A stretch of 64,000 nt of DNA from Henriciella sp. Its GTDB lineage: Bacteria; Pseudomonadota; Alphaproteobacteria; Caulobacterales; Hyphomonadaceae. Both the position numbers and the translations under genes were made by a program. The notes beneath the pieces were generated by a model, which saw only the letters and a list, made by a program, of their open reading frames with translations, did no database searches and was not told the origin of the DNA. Within the stretch, counting starts at the first letter, position 1. Each line of letters starts with the position of its first letter. The stretch spans positions 124,001-188,000 of the forward strand of contig JASJAO010000002.1 in assembly GCA_030066975.1 (NCBI GenBank), written 5' to 3'. Positions 35,126 through 45,577 of the stretch are shown piece after piece.

Positions 35126-36340
35126 ATGCGAGACGTGGTCATATGCGCGCCGAGGCGCACAGCCGTTGGGGCGTTCGGCGGAGCCTTCAAGACAACCCCG
35201 GTTCACCATCTCGCCTCTGCTGTTGTTCGTGACATCATGGATCGCACCAAACTGAATGGCGACCTGGTGGACGATGTCATCTTCGCCAATTGCTACCCGA
35301 CTATGGACGCGCCCGCACTTGGCCGCGTTGTGGCGCTCGATGCCGGACTGCCGATCACAGCGGGCGGGATTCAGATTGACCGGCGCTGCGGGTCCGGCCT
35401 GCAAGCGGTCATTTATGGCGTCATGCAGGTCGCCAGCGGTGGCAGTGATCTCGTCATCGCAGGCGGGGCTGAAACGATGAGCCGCGCGCCCTTCTACAAT
35501 GTCGAGAGCCGTTGGGGGGTCAAAACCCCCGGCATCATGCTCGAAGACGGTCTCACCCGTGGCCGCGTCACCGCGGGCGGCGACAACTATCCCGTACCCG
35601 GCGGCATGATCGAAACCGCTGAAAACCTGCGCAAGGAATATGGCATCACCCGCGAAGCCCAGGATGAGCTGTCGGCCCGCTCTCAAGCCCGCGCCACCGC
35701 TGCCCAGGAAGATGGCCGCTTCGCCGAAGAGATCGTGCCTTTCACGGTGCCCGGCCGCAAACAGGACACGCTGGTCGACAAGGACGAACATGTCCGCCCC
35801 GGCACCAAAGTTGAGAAGCTCGCCACCCTGCGCCCAATCCGCCTGAAAGCCGATCCGGACGCCACCGTCACGGCTGGCAATGCTTCTGGACAGAATGACG
35901 GCGCGGCGGCCTGTATCGTCACCACCCGCGAGATTGCGGAACGCGAAGGCCTCAAACCCTTGGCCCGCATGGCCTCCTGGTCGCTTGCCGGTGTGGGACC
36001 GGCGACCATGGGCATCGGCCCTGTGCCGGCCAGCCAGAAAGCACTTGAGCGCGCCGGCTTATCCCTGAAAGACATGGACCTGATTGAGCTGAACGAAGCG
36101 TTCGCTGCCCAGGTTCTCGCCTGCACCAAAGCGCTCGAACTCGGCGACGCGGATCATGACCGCATCAATGTCAACGGCTCCGGCATCTCCATGGGCCACC
36201 CGGTCGGCGCCACCGGCGCGCGCATCCTCACCACACTGCTGATGGAAATGGATCGGCGCGAGTCCCGCTACGGCCTTGAAACCATGTGTATCGGCGGCGG
36301 CCAGGGCCTCGCAGCGGTGTTCGAACGCATCGCGGCCTAG
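35126..36340 (+). CDS. Acetyl-CoA acyltransferase (thiolase)
   Basis: A 404-residue thiolase of beta-oxidation or acetoacetyl-CoA metabolism. The nucleophile is in DRRCGSGLQAVIYG (about Cys90), followed by GGAETMSRAPFY. The C-terminal LIELNEAFAAQVLA, NVNGSGISMGHPVGATGAR and CIGGGQGLA carry the His and second Cys. It is convergent with a CoA-transferase gene, only 3 bases apart, but direction rules out a shared transcript. Confidence 0.95.
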   Translation: MRDVVICAPRRTAVGAFGGAFKTTPVHHLASAVVRDIMDRTKLNGDLVDDVIFANCYPTMDAPALGRVVALDAGLPITAGGIQIDRRCGSGLQAVIYGVMQVASGGSDLVIAGGAETMSRAPFYNVESRWGVKTPGIMLEDGLTRGRVTAGGDNYPVPGGMIETAENLRKEYGITREAQDELSARSQARATAAQEDGRFAEEIVPFTVPGRKQDTLVDKDEHVRPGTKVEKLATLRPIRLKADPDATVTAGNASGQNDGAAACIVTTREIAEREGLKPLARMASWSLAGVGPATMGIGPVPASQKALERAGLSLKDMDLIELNEAFAAQVLACTKALELGDADHDRINVNGSGISMGHPVGATGARILTTLLMEMDRRESRYGLETMCIGGGQGLAAVFERIAA

Positions 36341-36343
36341 GTT

Positions 36344-37666
36344 TCAGTCAATCAAAGCCAGCTGCCTGGCAGCCTCGGTTAGTTCGCTGCGATGATCGGG
36401 ATGAGCAAGCGCGATCAGGGCTTTCGCGCGCGCCTCGGAGCCGAGCCCGATCAGGCAGGCTGACCCGAACTCGGTGACCACCGTGTCAACATCATTGCGC
36501 GGGGTCGTCACCGGCCCCGTCAGATCCGGCACAATGCGCGAGACCGTGCCTTTTTTGGCCGTCGACCGGCAGGCAATGATCGACCGGCCCCTTTTCGACG
36601 CCCGCGCGCCGCGGACAAAATCCAGCTGACCGCCCGAGCCGCTATACTGCTTGCCGCCCAGCGTCTCGGAGTTACACGCCCCGGTCAGATCAATCTCAAG
36701 CGTGGCATTGATCGAAACGACACCCGGATTCTTCGCGATATGACGCGGGTCATTGACGATATTGACCGGATGGCTGTTCACAGATGGATTGTCATCAATC
36801 AGATCATACATCCGCTGATGGCCAAGCGCGAAGGTGAACACGGTGCGTCCGGGGAAAGTGATCTTGCGCCGATTGGTCACCGCGCCGCATTCGATCAGAT
36901 CGACCAGGCCGGGTGACAAGAGCTCTGTATGGATGCCGAGATCATGGCGTTCCCTCAAATGACCGCATACCACTTCCGGCAGCGCCCCGATCCCCATTTG
37001 CAGGCACGCCCCATCCGGTACCATTTCGGCAATGATCCCGCCAATCGCCTCCTCTTCCGGGCTCGGCGCGCGGCTCGGCAGCTCAAACAGCGGCGTGTCA
37101 TGTTCGACGACAGCATCGACCTCGGAAATATGGATCATCGAGTCGCCAAAGACGCGTGGCAATTGCGGGTTCACCTCGACAATCGTCTTCTTCGCACAGC
37201 GCGCGGCGGTGGAAATATAGTCATTATTGGCGGCGAACGAGAAATAGCCGTGCTGATCCATCGGCGCGACCGTGGTGATCACCGCATCTAGCGGCACATG
37301 GCGCTCAAACAGGCGCGGCGCATCTGAAAACGCAACCGGCACAAAATCAATCAGTTTGCGCCCTTCGGCCTCGCCTTGTTTGATCAGGTCCCGCTCAATC
37401 GGGCCCATGAACATGCAATGCGGGATCACCCGTCCCAGCAGTTCGATCCGCAACAGGGTTTCGGCCGCAATCGGCATCGAATGAAAGTACCAGAGGTGCA
37501 GGTCGGTCAAGTCAACTGCATCCACGCGATCCGACAGCGCCTGCAACAGCGCCGGTGGTGCGCCAAGCGCCATACCCATCGCCGTGTGGTCTCCGGATGA
37601 GATCAGCTTGGCGGCCTCAGCAGCCGACTTGCATTTCTCCTGATATGCCCGCGCATAGTCTCGCAT
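36344..37666 (-). CDS. Acetyl-CoA hydrolase / CoA-transferase family protein
   Basis: A 440-residue class I CoA-transferase of the 4-hydroxybutyrate / acetyl-CoA hydrolase type. Visible segments: ISSGDHTAMGMALGAPPALLQAL near the N-terminus, PDGACLQMGIGALPEVV, HTELLSPGLVDLI, the catalytic Glu in SINATLEIDLTGACNSE, and GSGGQLDFVRGARASKRGRSIIA. The start at 37666 was preferred to 37681. With the thiolase next door it may serve short-chain acyl-CoA turnover. Confidence 0.88.
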   Translation of the reverse strand: MRDYARAYQEKCKSAAEAAKLISSGDHTAMGMALGAPPALLQALSDRVDAVDLTDLHLWYFHSMPIAAETLLRIELLGRVIPHCMFMGPIERDLIKQGEAEGRKLIDFVPVAFSDAPRLFERHVPLDAVITTVAPMDQHGYFSFAANNDYISTAARCAKKTIVEVNPQLPRVFGDSMIHISEVDAVVEHDTPLFELPSRAPSPEEEAIGGIIAEMVPDGACLQMGIGALPEVVCGHLRERHDLGIHTELLSPGLVDLIECGAVTNRRKITFPGRTVFTFALGHQRMYDLIDDNPSVNSHPVNIVNDPRHIAKNPGVVSINATLEIDLTGACNSETLGGKQYSGSGGQLDFVRGARASKRGRSIIACRSTAKKGTVSRIVPDLTGPVTTPRNDVDTVVTEFGSACLIGLGSEARAKALIALAHPDHRSELTEAARQLALID

Positions 37667-37756
37667 GCCTGTCCTCAGCAACCCGTGATCGACCGTTTAC
37701 GCTCTAGCACGCTGCGGGTCGCCTGTTGCCAGTCCTAATTGCGAAATGTGGAATTA

Positions 37757-38287
37757 TTAATGTGGGCGCGCCTCGTCAGGCTCCACCCGCGCGACCGCAA
37801 CGACATAATTCTTGCCATAGGTCTTCGCGCATTTCGGACAGGTCATGTAGAACAGGTACATCTCCTCCTCGTCCAGCCCCTGACGCTCCAGCTCATCCTC
37901 AAACGCGTCCATCCATTTCGGGGCCATCCGGTACGGGCCTTCAAACACTTTGGTGCGATAATCACCGCTCAGGCTGACCATGTCCTGCCCCGGCACATCC
38001 TTGGTTACCGCAAACAGATGTTCGCCTTGCCAGGGTGACGGATCGCGGCTCAGGACCAGGGTTTGGCTGACATCCAGCGCATCGGCCTCTTCAATCGCCT
38101 TGAACGTCCGATTGAACACCCGGTTCATGTTGAGCGGAATATGAAACAGGCCGCGCGTCGTCGCCCGTACAAACCGTTTGTCCTTGAAGTCGAGCTGCTG
38201 ATTGTCCCAGGGCTCGGGCTTGAATCTCGGGCAGCATTCGGTCGGGTTGTCGCTCATATCGTAAAGGGGGGTCTCATTGGTTTTCAT
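37757..38287 (-). CDS. Conserved hypothetical protein with CxxC pair
   Basis: A 176-residue soluble protein. It begins MKTNETPLYDM and has ECCPRFKPEPWDNQ near residue 17, a conserved-looking middle (GLFHIPLNMNRVFNRTFKAIEE, LVLSRDPSPWQGEHLFAVTKDVPGQ), and a C-terminal YFMTCPKCAKTYGKNYVV-like segment whose C-x2-C and the N-terminal Cys pair could bind a metal. The start at 38287 follows GGAGGCAGAG; the longer frame to 38353 lacks such a site. The family is familiar in outline, but no function can be given. Confidence 0.75.
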   Translation of the reverse strand: MKTNETPLYDMSDNPTECCPRFKPEPWDNQQLDFKDKRFVRATTRGLFHIPLNMNRVFNRTFKAIEEADALDVSQTLVLSRDPSPWQGEHLFAVTKDVPGQDMVSLSGDYRTKVFEGPYRMAPKWMDAFEDELERQGLDEEEMYLFYMTCPKCAKTYGKNYVVAVARVEPDEARPH

Positions 38288-38424
38288 CTCTGCCTCCACG
38301 GCCTCACTGATTGTGAACTCTGATCGCTTATGCAGATCGATGCCTTGCGCCAAATCAAAGCAAGACGGGGGCAGCTTTGCCTAGTCTGGGTCCCAACACG
38401 CCAGACCTCAAAGGAACCTCCACC

Positions 38425-38937
38425 ATGAAAGAAGCCCTGAAAACCAAAGCGCTCGAAATCCTCGATGCCTGTCACGACCTCGCTATTGCCACAGTACGCG
38501 AGGATGGCTTTCCACAAGCCACCACGGTCTCCTTCGTTCACAATGGCCTGACCCTTTATGTGGGGGTAGGCAAGGGCTCTCAAAAAGCAAGAAACATGCG
38601 CCGCGACAAGCGTGTCTCGATGACCATGACGGCCCCTTACAAAGACTGGGACAGCATTACCGGCCTGTCCATGGCCGCCCATGCCGATGAAGTGGACGTG
38701 ATCGATGAAATGGACCTGATCGGCAAACTGATGCTGAAACGCTTCCCCGAAATCGCTGATATGGATGACGCCGCCGAAATGGGCGAGGCGACCTTCTTCC
38801 GCTTTACGCCGGAGGTGATGTCGATCCTCGACTATTCCAAAGGCTTTGGCCACGCCGATACGGTCAAAGTCGACGAATATGATATCGCCGAAAGCCTGGA
38901 AAGCATGCAGCACAGGTGGCTGATTCCGGCTGCATAA
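38425..38937 (+). CDS. Pyridoxamine 5'-phosphate oxidase-like flavoprotein
   Basis: A 170-residue split-barrel FMN-binding protein (LAIATVREDGFPQATTVSFVHNGLTLYVGVGKGSQKARNMRRDKRVSMTM layout), which ends in a variable domain. Proteins of this type bind FMN, F420 or heme. The reaction is unknown. The ATG at 38425 is preceded by AAAGGAACC. The intergenic region to 37757's gene is a shared divergent promoter of about 140 bases. Confidence 0.85.
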   Translation: MKEALKTKALEILDACHDLAIATVREDGFPQATTVSFVHNGLTLYVGVGKGSQKARNMRRDKRVSMTMTAPYKDWDSITGLSMAAHADEVDVIDEMDLIGKLMLKRFPEIADMDDAAEMGEATFFRFTPEVMSILDYSKGFGHADTVKVDEYDIAESLESMQHRWLIPAA

Positions 38938-39019
38938 CGGTTGCGCGCAACGACCCGACACAACAGGAGTCATCTGATTTCGCTTCCCAATCCCCTTCAG
39001 ATATGGCTAGGCGATAGGC

Positions 39020-39718
39020 ATGTCTTTGATCGGTCTTATTGGCGGGGTCAGCCCCGAAGCCACGAAAATCTATTATGGCCTGCTGAATGACAGCGCGCGC
39101 ACCCATCGCGGCGGGCAGCACTCAGCTGAAACCCTGTTCTATATGCTCGATTATGGCGTCATGTTCGGCCACTACCAGACGCAGGACTGGACCGCCTTCA
39201 AGGCCGAGGTCGTCAAGGCCGCCCTCGCCCTGAAAGCGGCCGGGGCGGGCGCCATTGCCATCACGTCGGGCACAACCCATGTCGGCGCCGACGCTGCGGC
39301 CGAGGCCACCGGCCTTCCGCTGATCCACATGCTCGACTGCCTCAGTGAGGCGATGGTCGCCAAGGGCTCAACCCGCCCGCTCCTGCTCGGCACGCCTTGG
39401 GTGATGAGCGGCGACTATTTCGCCCCGGCGCTGGCGGAGCGTTATGATGGCACCCCGATTGTGCCCAGCGAAGCCGACCGCAATCTGGTTGGCCGGGTGA
39501 TCTTCGAAGAACTCGTCGAAGGTGTGGTCAAAGACAGCTCCCGCGCCGAAATGTCGGCCCTGGTGGCCCGCTATGCCGACCAAGGCGCCGACGGCGTCAT
39601 CCTCGGCTGTACCGAACTCTGCATGATCCTGAGCCAGGCCGATTGCGACGTGCCGGTCTTCTCCACTACACACATCCACGCCGAAGCGATTGATGCGTGG
39701 ATGCAGGAACAAACGTAA
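39020..39718 (+). CDS. Aspartate/glutamate racemase family protein
   Basis: A 232-residue racemase-fold protein (GLIGGVSPEATKIYYGLLND at the start). The second catalytic Cys is present in ILGCTELCMIL, but the first motif reads ITSGTTHVGAD, with Ser83 where classical members have Cys. The YgeA-type racemases have Thr at this position paired with Cys, so activity on amino acids is still possible. A terminator follows at 39740. Confidence 0.88.
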   Translation: MSLIGLIGGVSPEATKIYYGLLNDSARTHRGGQHSAETLFYMLDYGVMFGHYQTQDWTAFKAEVVKAALALKAAGAGAIAITSGTTHVGADAAAEATGLPLIHMLDCLSEAMVAKGSTRPLLLGTPWVMSGDYFAPALAERYDGTPIVPSEADRNLVGRVIFEELVEGVVKDSSRAEMSALVARYADQGADGVILGCTELCMILSQADCDVPVFSTTHIHAEAIDAWMQEQT

Positions 39719-39739
39719 CCATTCGCTTTTGCGAGGTTG

Positions 39740-39767
39740 GCCCTGAGACCAAAAAACTCGGGGCTTT
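39740..39767 (+). terminator. Probable terminator after racemase gene
   Basis: GCCCTGAG pairs with CTCGGGGC (one G-U pair) around a 9-base A-rich loop, followed by TTTC. The stem is good, the U-tract short. Confidence 0.6.
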
Positions 39768-39799
39768 CATCTTCGAAAACCCCCGCTACACTTTGAACG

Positions 39800-40780
39800 A
39801 TGAGACAAACACTGCGATGGCTAGCCCTCTGTGTGGGACTGTGCGTTCCCACAGCACTGGCGCAAGACACGCCGGCCGCTTCACCCACGTGTCCAAGATT
39901 TACCTATGAACTTATCGAAGCGCTGAGTCTGAAAGCGTTCACAGCGATCGATGCAGAGACGCCAGATCCCGAAACCCTTCAGCAAGTCTATGCCGAGGCC
40001 ACTGACCTTCAGACGGCTTGCCCCTCCGAAACTGACGTCAATTTACGACTGCCTGCGATATTCTGGGGCCTGTCAAAGTTCTCCAGCTCCGATCAGGAGG
40101 ACGTGATGCTCGCCAGTCAGGCCTATCGCTCTTACCAGGCATACTTTGAGAATAAACGGCTCGCCGAACCTGTGGAGGATGATCCCAGCCACATTGCGAA
40201 CCTTTTACGCGCTCAAACGGTGGAAGATATTGAAGCAAACCTGCTGCCGGTCATGCAGAGTTTCATTGCGCCGAGCCTCATCCAGCTGGAACATGCCGGG
40301 TTTGAACATCCGGCATACACTCTGCCGGACGGGGTCGCGTGTCCTTATGGCGCGCTTGAAGTCTACTCCACCTTTGAAGGCGGTGCCTATGTCGCGCTTC
40401 TTCTGGACGTGCTTCAAAGCAACGCCGACCCGGCTTATGTGTTCCTGACCCCGCCGGGAACAAACCGCCTGTCTGCGCTGCGGAAGGCCTGTCCCGAACA
40501 GTCTGGCGACCTGACGCTGTCCATGGCCCAGCTCTACTTCCTCACCGCGACATATACGTCTTTCTACCCTGACAAGCCGCTAAAGAATGGCGAGCCACAA
40601 CCCGGCAACGCAGCGCGGTCAATCGCCGAAACCGCCTTGACCCTGCTGGACGAGGTCGACGCCAACCCCGCAGCAACGAGCGAAGACCTCGCAAACGCCA
40701 GCACGGCCCTGCGCGCTGACCTGGGCGCGCTTATGGCGAAGCTGGACGACGAGGCGGCCTTTTCAAACCCAGCTGAATGA
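39800..40780 (+). CDS. Secreted protein of unknown function
   Basis: A 326-residue protein with a signal peptide (MRQTLRWLALCVGLCVPTALA, cleavage near 21). The mature part is helical and acidic with several cysteines (CPRF, QTACPSE, GVACPYG, RKACPEQ) that could form two disulfides. No repeats or catalytic motifs are evident. It is upstream of the thiC riboswitch, but independent of it. I do not recognise a family. Confidence 0.75.
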   Translation: MRQTLRWLALCVGLCVPTALAQDTPAASPTCPRFTYELIEALSLKAFTAIDAETPDPETLQQVYAEATDLQTACPSETDVNLRLPAIFWGLSKFSSSDQEDVMLASQAYRSYQAYFENKRLAEPVEDDPSHIANLLRAQTVEDIEANLLPVMQSFIAPSLIQLEHAGFEHPAYTLPDGVACPYGALEVYSTFEGGAYVALLLDVLQSNADPAYVFLTPPGTNRLSALRKACPEQSGDLTLSMAQLYFLTATYTSFYPDKPLKNGEPQPGNAARSIAETALTLLDEVDANPAATSEDLANASTALRADLGALMAKLDDEAAFSNPAE

Positions 40781-40796
40781 CTTAAGACAAAGCCAT

Positions 40797-42829
<2,033 letters not shown>

Positions 42830-42909
42830 TGCATGTCTGATTAGCCGCGAGACAAAACTGGTCTGACAAGGGTCGGCCAAACCTGAAACCTTGTACATAG
42901 GCGGAGAGA

Positions 42910-43704
42910 TTGAGCGAAGATCGGAATAATCGAGTACATACCATACCCCAGTTTTTGAATGCGGTTGAGCAAAACAGCGTCGTACAGTCTGTAAAGGGAG
43001 GAACGACTGAGGCACTTTTCCGAGGTCACAGCTCGATAGATTATGAGCTTTTACCCACGATATACCGAGATGCCGAGGCAAATCATTATGAACGAGAGAT
43101 GGTCCGTGATTTTATCAACAATTGTTCCCATCTTATCAGTACAGCCCCTAGGAACTACATCGAATGGCTGTTCTTAATGCAGCATCATGGTCTCCCCACG
43201 CGGCTTTTAGATTGGAGCGAATCTGCCCTTGTGGCACTTTTCTTCGCTGTCGAGAGCTCCAACGCTTACACTGATAAAAATGTAGATTCTTGCGTATGGA
43301 TACTGAACCCTTGGCGGCTTAATGACCATGCCGATTTGGATCGTAACACTTTACCGTCAACGACTTCGAAGGATGTAGATAGTTACACGATAGATATAGA
43401 TGATCCCGAAGTACCGAGAGCACCATCGGCTGAGTTCCCACTATGTGTTCGTTCTCTAAGAAACTCAGCCAGAGCAGTAAATCAGAAAGCAATGGTCACA
43501 ATTCACGGCTCTGAACGTATAGCACTTGAGAAGTATGAAGACTTACTCAGAGCCGGCTTTCTTTCCAAAATTGTTATAGCAGGTAGCTATAGGCAGAGTA
43601 TTTTAAGTGACTTAGATCGTTTGGGGATATCACACGATTTCATCTATCCTGGTTTGGATGGTCTTGCACGAACAATAAAGTTTAAGCATCTTCAACGGGA
43701 ATAG
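42910..43704 (+). CDS. FRG-domain protein, horizontally acquired
   Basis: A 264-residue protein with an FRG domain: LFRGHSSIDYELLPTIYR (about 37-53) and QHHGLPTRLLDWSESALVALFFAVE (about 91-115). Base composition is clearly richer in A/T than its neighbours and codon choice differs (many AAA, ATA, TTA), a sign of transfer. FRG domains occur in uncharacterised defence-like and toxin-like proteins, usually beside mobile elements. The start is TTG at 42910 after GGAGAGA. It stands alone, directly between thiC and a repeat cluster. Confidence 0.85.
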   Translation: MSEDRNNRVHTIPQFLNAVEQNSVVQSVKGGTTEALFRGHSSIDYELLPTIYRDAEANHYEREMVRDFINNCSHLISTAPRNYIEWLFLMQHHGLPTRLLDWSESALVALFFAVESSNAYTDKNVDSCVWILNPWRLNDHADLDRNTLPSTTSKDVDSYTIDIDDPEVPRAPSAEFPLCVRSLRNSARAVNQKAMVTIHGSERIALEKYEDLLRAGFLSKIVIAGSYRQSILSDLDRLGISHDFIYPGLDGLARTIKFKHLQRE

Positions 43705-43722
43705 ACACGATGCTCCGCATCG

Positions 43723-43780
43723 GTAGGGCGGGATTTATCCCGCCATTTGACGGTGATGGCGGGTCAAGACCCGCCCTACG
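43723..43780. repeat. Palindromic repeat, family R1
   Basis: A 58-base element bounded by GTAGGGCGGG and CCCGCCCTAC. The left arm continues ATTTATCCCGCC, identical to the copy at 48742. REP-like elements of this kind are spread by RAYT-type transposases, none of which is in the window. Confidence 0.75.
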
Positions 43781-43984
43781 TTTTACGCTCCCCGTGGCTT
43801 GTCCATGGGGTCCATCACCCGGTCTTTGATCTGAGACGGGAGATGTGTTTTCGCTCCCGGCCTTGCGGCACCCTTGGATAATGGGCCCTCGGATCAAGTC
43901 CGAGGGCGCGTAAAACCACCTGATCTCAAAAAACTTATCCTACACCTTGGCTCCACCCGTATAGACAGCATCGCTCCGCGATGC
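43781..43984. other. Gene-free stretch between repeats
   Basis: No convincing coding frame. Contains two more short inverted repeats, such as GGGCCCTCGGAT (43882-43893) with ATCAAGTCCGAGGGC (43892-43906). Confidence 0.5.
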
Positions 43985-44066
43985 GTAGGGCGGGTTGAGG
44001 CCGATAGGCGGATACCCGCCTTGGGGGCTTCGTCAGGCGGGTGTCGCTGCACTCGACCCGCCCTAC
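43985..44066. repeat. Palindromic repeat, family R1 (longer copy)
   Basis: An 82-base copy with the same ends (GTAGGGCGGG ... CCCGCCCTAC) and a different interior, containing a GGCGGATACCCGCC hairpin. Confidence 0.72.
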
Positions 44067-44092
44067 AGCTTCGTTCGCCCCTCAGTCCGCCA

Positions 44093-44123
44093 ATGCCCGC
44101 GCAGGCGGGCATCCATGGACCGA
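44093..44123. repeat. Repeat family R2, single arm
   Basis: Begins AATGCCCGCGCAGGCGGGC and continues ATCCATGGACC. The same sequence forms one arm of the inverted pair at 47847-47937. Confidence 0.75.
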
Positions 44124-44216
44124 ACTTAGCCCCGAGCGCTTTGCCAAAAACATGGATAGGCATTCTCTCTATCCCCCCGCGCCACCCCGTTTCCTCACCC
44201 AACTCAGCCCGTTGCG

Positions 44217-44295
44217 CCCCTCTCCCGCGTCCGGGAGAGGGGAACGCCACAAAATCAATCCGACCGAATTGCGGGGCCCCTTACACTCCCGGCCC
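44217..44295 (+). repeat. Upstream copy of duplicated segment (R3)
   Basis: Starts with the perfect palindrome CCCCTCTCCCGCG/TCCGGGAGAGGGG (44217-44242). The 79 bases up to the next ATG match, in inverted orientation, the DNA upstream of the paralogous gene at 47945-48319. Confidence 0.8.
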
Positions 44296-44670
44296 ATGGA
44301 AGTTCGCTTCACGCTTCAGGCCGTTGCCCATGTGCCCATCTATTATTGGCCTTGGGTCTGGTGGCAGCTTTATCGCCTCCGCCAGCAATGCCGCGCGGCG
44401 CGCTGTGAGGTGCTTTGGGAGGTTGATGAACACGGGTTTGTCTATGTGCCCTTCGTATCAGATCTGGAGACCGATCTGCTCGCCTGGTTCTACAAAGAGG
44501 TCAGAAAGACCCGCGCGCATTGGGCTCCGATGGACAATGCGTCCGGAGAGATGCATCTGAGTGCGATCCACTATCTAACGGGCCGGCTGATGGAATGCGG
44601 CGAGCGGTGCTTGCCGGGGTTGGTGATTGACGCGGAATGCGCCGCACCCGCTATTCAGGACAGTAGCTAA
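44296..44670 (+). CDS. Unknown 124-residue family, copy A
   Basis: A 124-residue protein with an aromatic, partly membrane-like N-terminus (HVPIYYWPWVWWQLYRLRQQ). It has one clear paralogue in the window (47945-48319): both have 124 residues, align without gaps, and share YxWPWVWWQL, VSD, SGEMHLSAIH, RxMECGER and PAIxDSS, about half of all positions. No function or family name is known to me. The start at 44296 is fixed by the paralogue; the open frame continues upstream to 44041 through repeat DNA and that part is not coding. Confidence 0.7.
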   Translation: MEVRFTLQAVAHVPIYYWPWVWWQLYRLRQQCRAARCEVLWEVDEHGFVYVPFVSDLETDLLAWFYKEVRKTRAHWAPMDNASGEMHLSAIHYLTGRLMECGERCLPGLVIDAECAAPAIQDSS

Positions 44671-44715
44671 AGGTTGGTTTTGGCCCGGCCCTGAGGTGCT
44701 GCGCACCAGCCGGGC
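44671..44715. other. Short gap before R4 element
   Basis: Nothing recognisable besides GC-rich sequence leading into the palindromic element. Confidence 0.4.
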
Positions 44716-44871
44716 GAAGCAGGTTCCGTATCGCGCTTCGCGCTCACATGAACCAAGCTCAGGGCTGTATTTCTCAAGGTTCGGAGCCCTCAGCCCGGTT
44801 CATCGGACGAGCGCAGCGAGGATCGGGAACCTGCTTCGCAAAGCGTGAGGCGAAGCCTCTTAGCGCTTTGC
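44716..44871. repeat. Palindromic element R4, intergenic copy
   Basis: A near-palindrome: outer arms GAAGCAGGTTCC (44716-44727) and GGAACCTGCTTC (44826-44837); inner arms 44748-44766 and 44785-44803 (ATGAACC...AGGGCT / AGCCCT...GGTTCAT). A second hairpin follows, GCAAAGCG (44838-44845) with CGCTTTGC (44864-44871). A related half-element lies inside the next gene. Confidence 0.7.
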
Positions 44872-44986
44872 AAAACCACAACCCCCTCCGAATCTCCCCC
44901 ACCGCCGCATCCGCGGCCGCACGCGCTGCCCCCAGCTCGACTGGGGGCGCTGGTCAAATCTCGGTCGGCGCTCTAAACGGACCTGC

Positions 44987-45538
44987 ATGCCGCCGTTTCA
45001 CCTCGCCTTTCCGGTTCACGATCTTGCTGCCGCGCGCGCCTTTTATGGCTGTCTGCTTGGCTGCCCGGAGGGACGAAGCAGCGAACATTGGGTCGATTTC
45101 GACTTTTTCGGCCATCAGATCGTTGCGCATCTGGCACCAGACCAGTGCAATGTGTCCGAAGGCGAGAGCCCTCAGCTTGTTTCATGCGCCGAAGGCGCGG
45201 AACCTGCTTCTGCCGCTCGCCCGAAGAGCGTCAGCGCGGCAGCAAATAGCAGCCTTGAGCACGATCCATCGCGACGGGCGCAAGCTCAAAGCGGGGATCA
45301 AACAAATAAAGTCGACGGCAAATCCGTCCCCGTTTGCCATTTTGGCCTCGTACTGGACATGCCAACCTGGCGCGATCTCGCTGACAAACTCAACGGTAAA
45401 GTCGAGTTTCTCATCGCGCCTTATACCCGCTTTGAAGGCCAGCCCGGCGAACAGGCGACCATGTTCTTCTCAGACCCGAGCGGCAATGCGATCGAACTCA
45501 AAGCCTTCGCCGATCGCACGCAACTGTTCGCAAAATAG
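44987..45538 (+). CDS. VOC-superfamily protein carrying an in-frame R4 insert
   Basis: A 183-residue glyoxalase-fold (VOC) protein. The usual family runs from [23 protein letters not shown] through [13 protein letters not shown], directly to [16 protein letters not shown] and the C-terminal [27 protein letters not shown]. Here about 45 residues (roughly 54-100) lie between those halves, made of low-complexity Ala/Ser/Glu and encoded by DNA resembling the R4 element (45167-45241). The frame is intact, so a protein with a loop insertion could be made; without the insert it would be a normal ~137-residue VOC protein. It may be a metal-dependent lyase or dioxygenase; no substrate is known. Confidence 0.75.
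   Translation: MPPFHLAFPVHDLAAARAFYGCLLGCPEGRSSEHWVDFDFFGHQIVAHLAPDQCNVSEGESPQLVSCAEGAEPASAARPKSVSAAANSSLEHDPSRRAQAQSGDQTNKVDGKSVPVCHFGLVLDMPTWRDLADKLNGKVEFLIAPYTRFEGQPGEQATMFFSDPSGNAIELKAFADRTQLFAK
45167..45241. repeat. Palindromic element R4, in-gene copy
   Basis: Shares AGCCCTCAGC...TTCAT (45167-45185) and GGAACCTGCTTC (45199-45210) with the intergenic copy. It is followed by a hairpin with different sequence but the same position (TGCCGCT 45211-45217 with AGCGCGGCA 45233-45241). The left outer and inner arms are missing. Confidence 0.65.
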
Positions 45539-45577
45539 CGCCGCTTTACTTCAGGCGAAAGGACACCGCGCAACCTC

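Noticed and set aside
43874-44560. Plus-strand 228-codon frame
   Set aside because: It runs through palindromic repeats and the wrong frame of the 124-residue gene, with no homology-like blocks.
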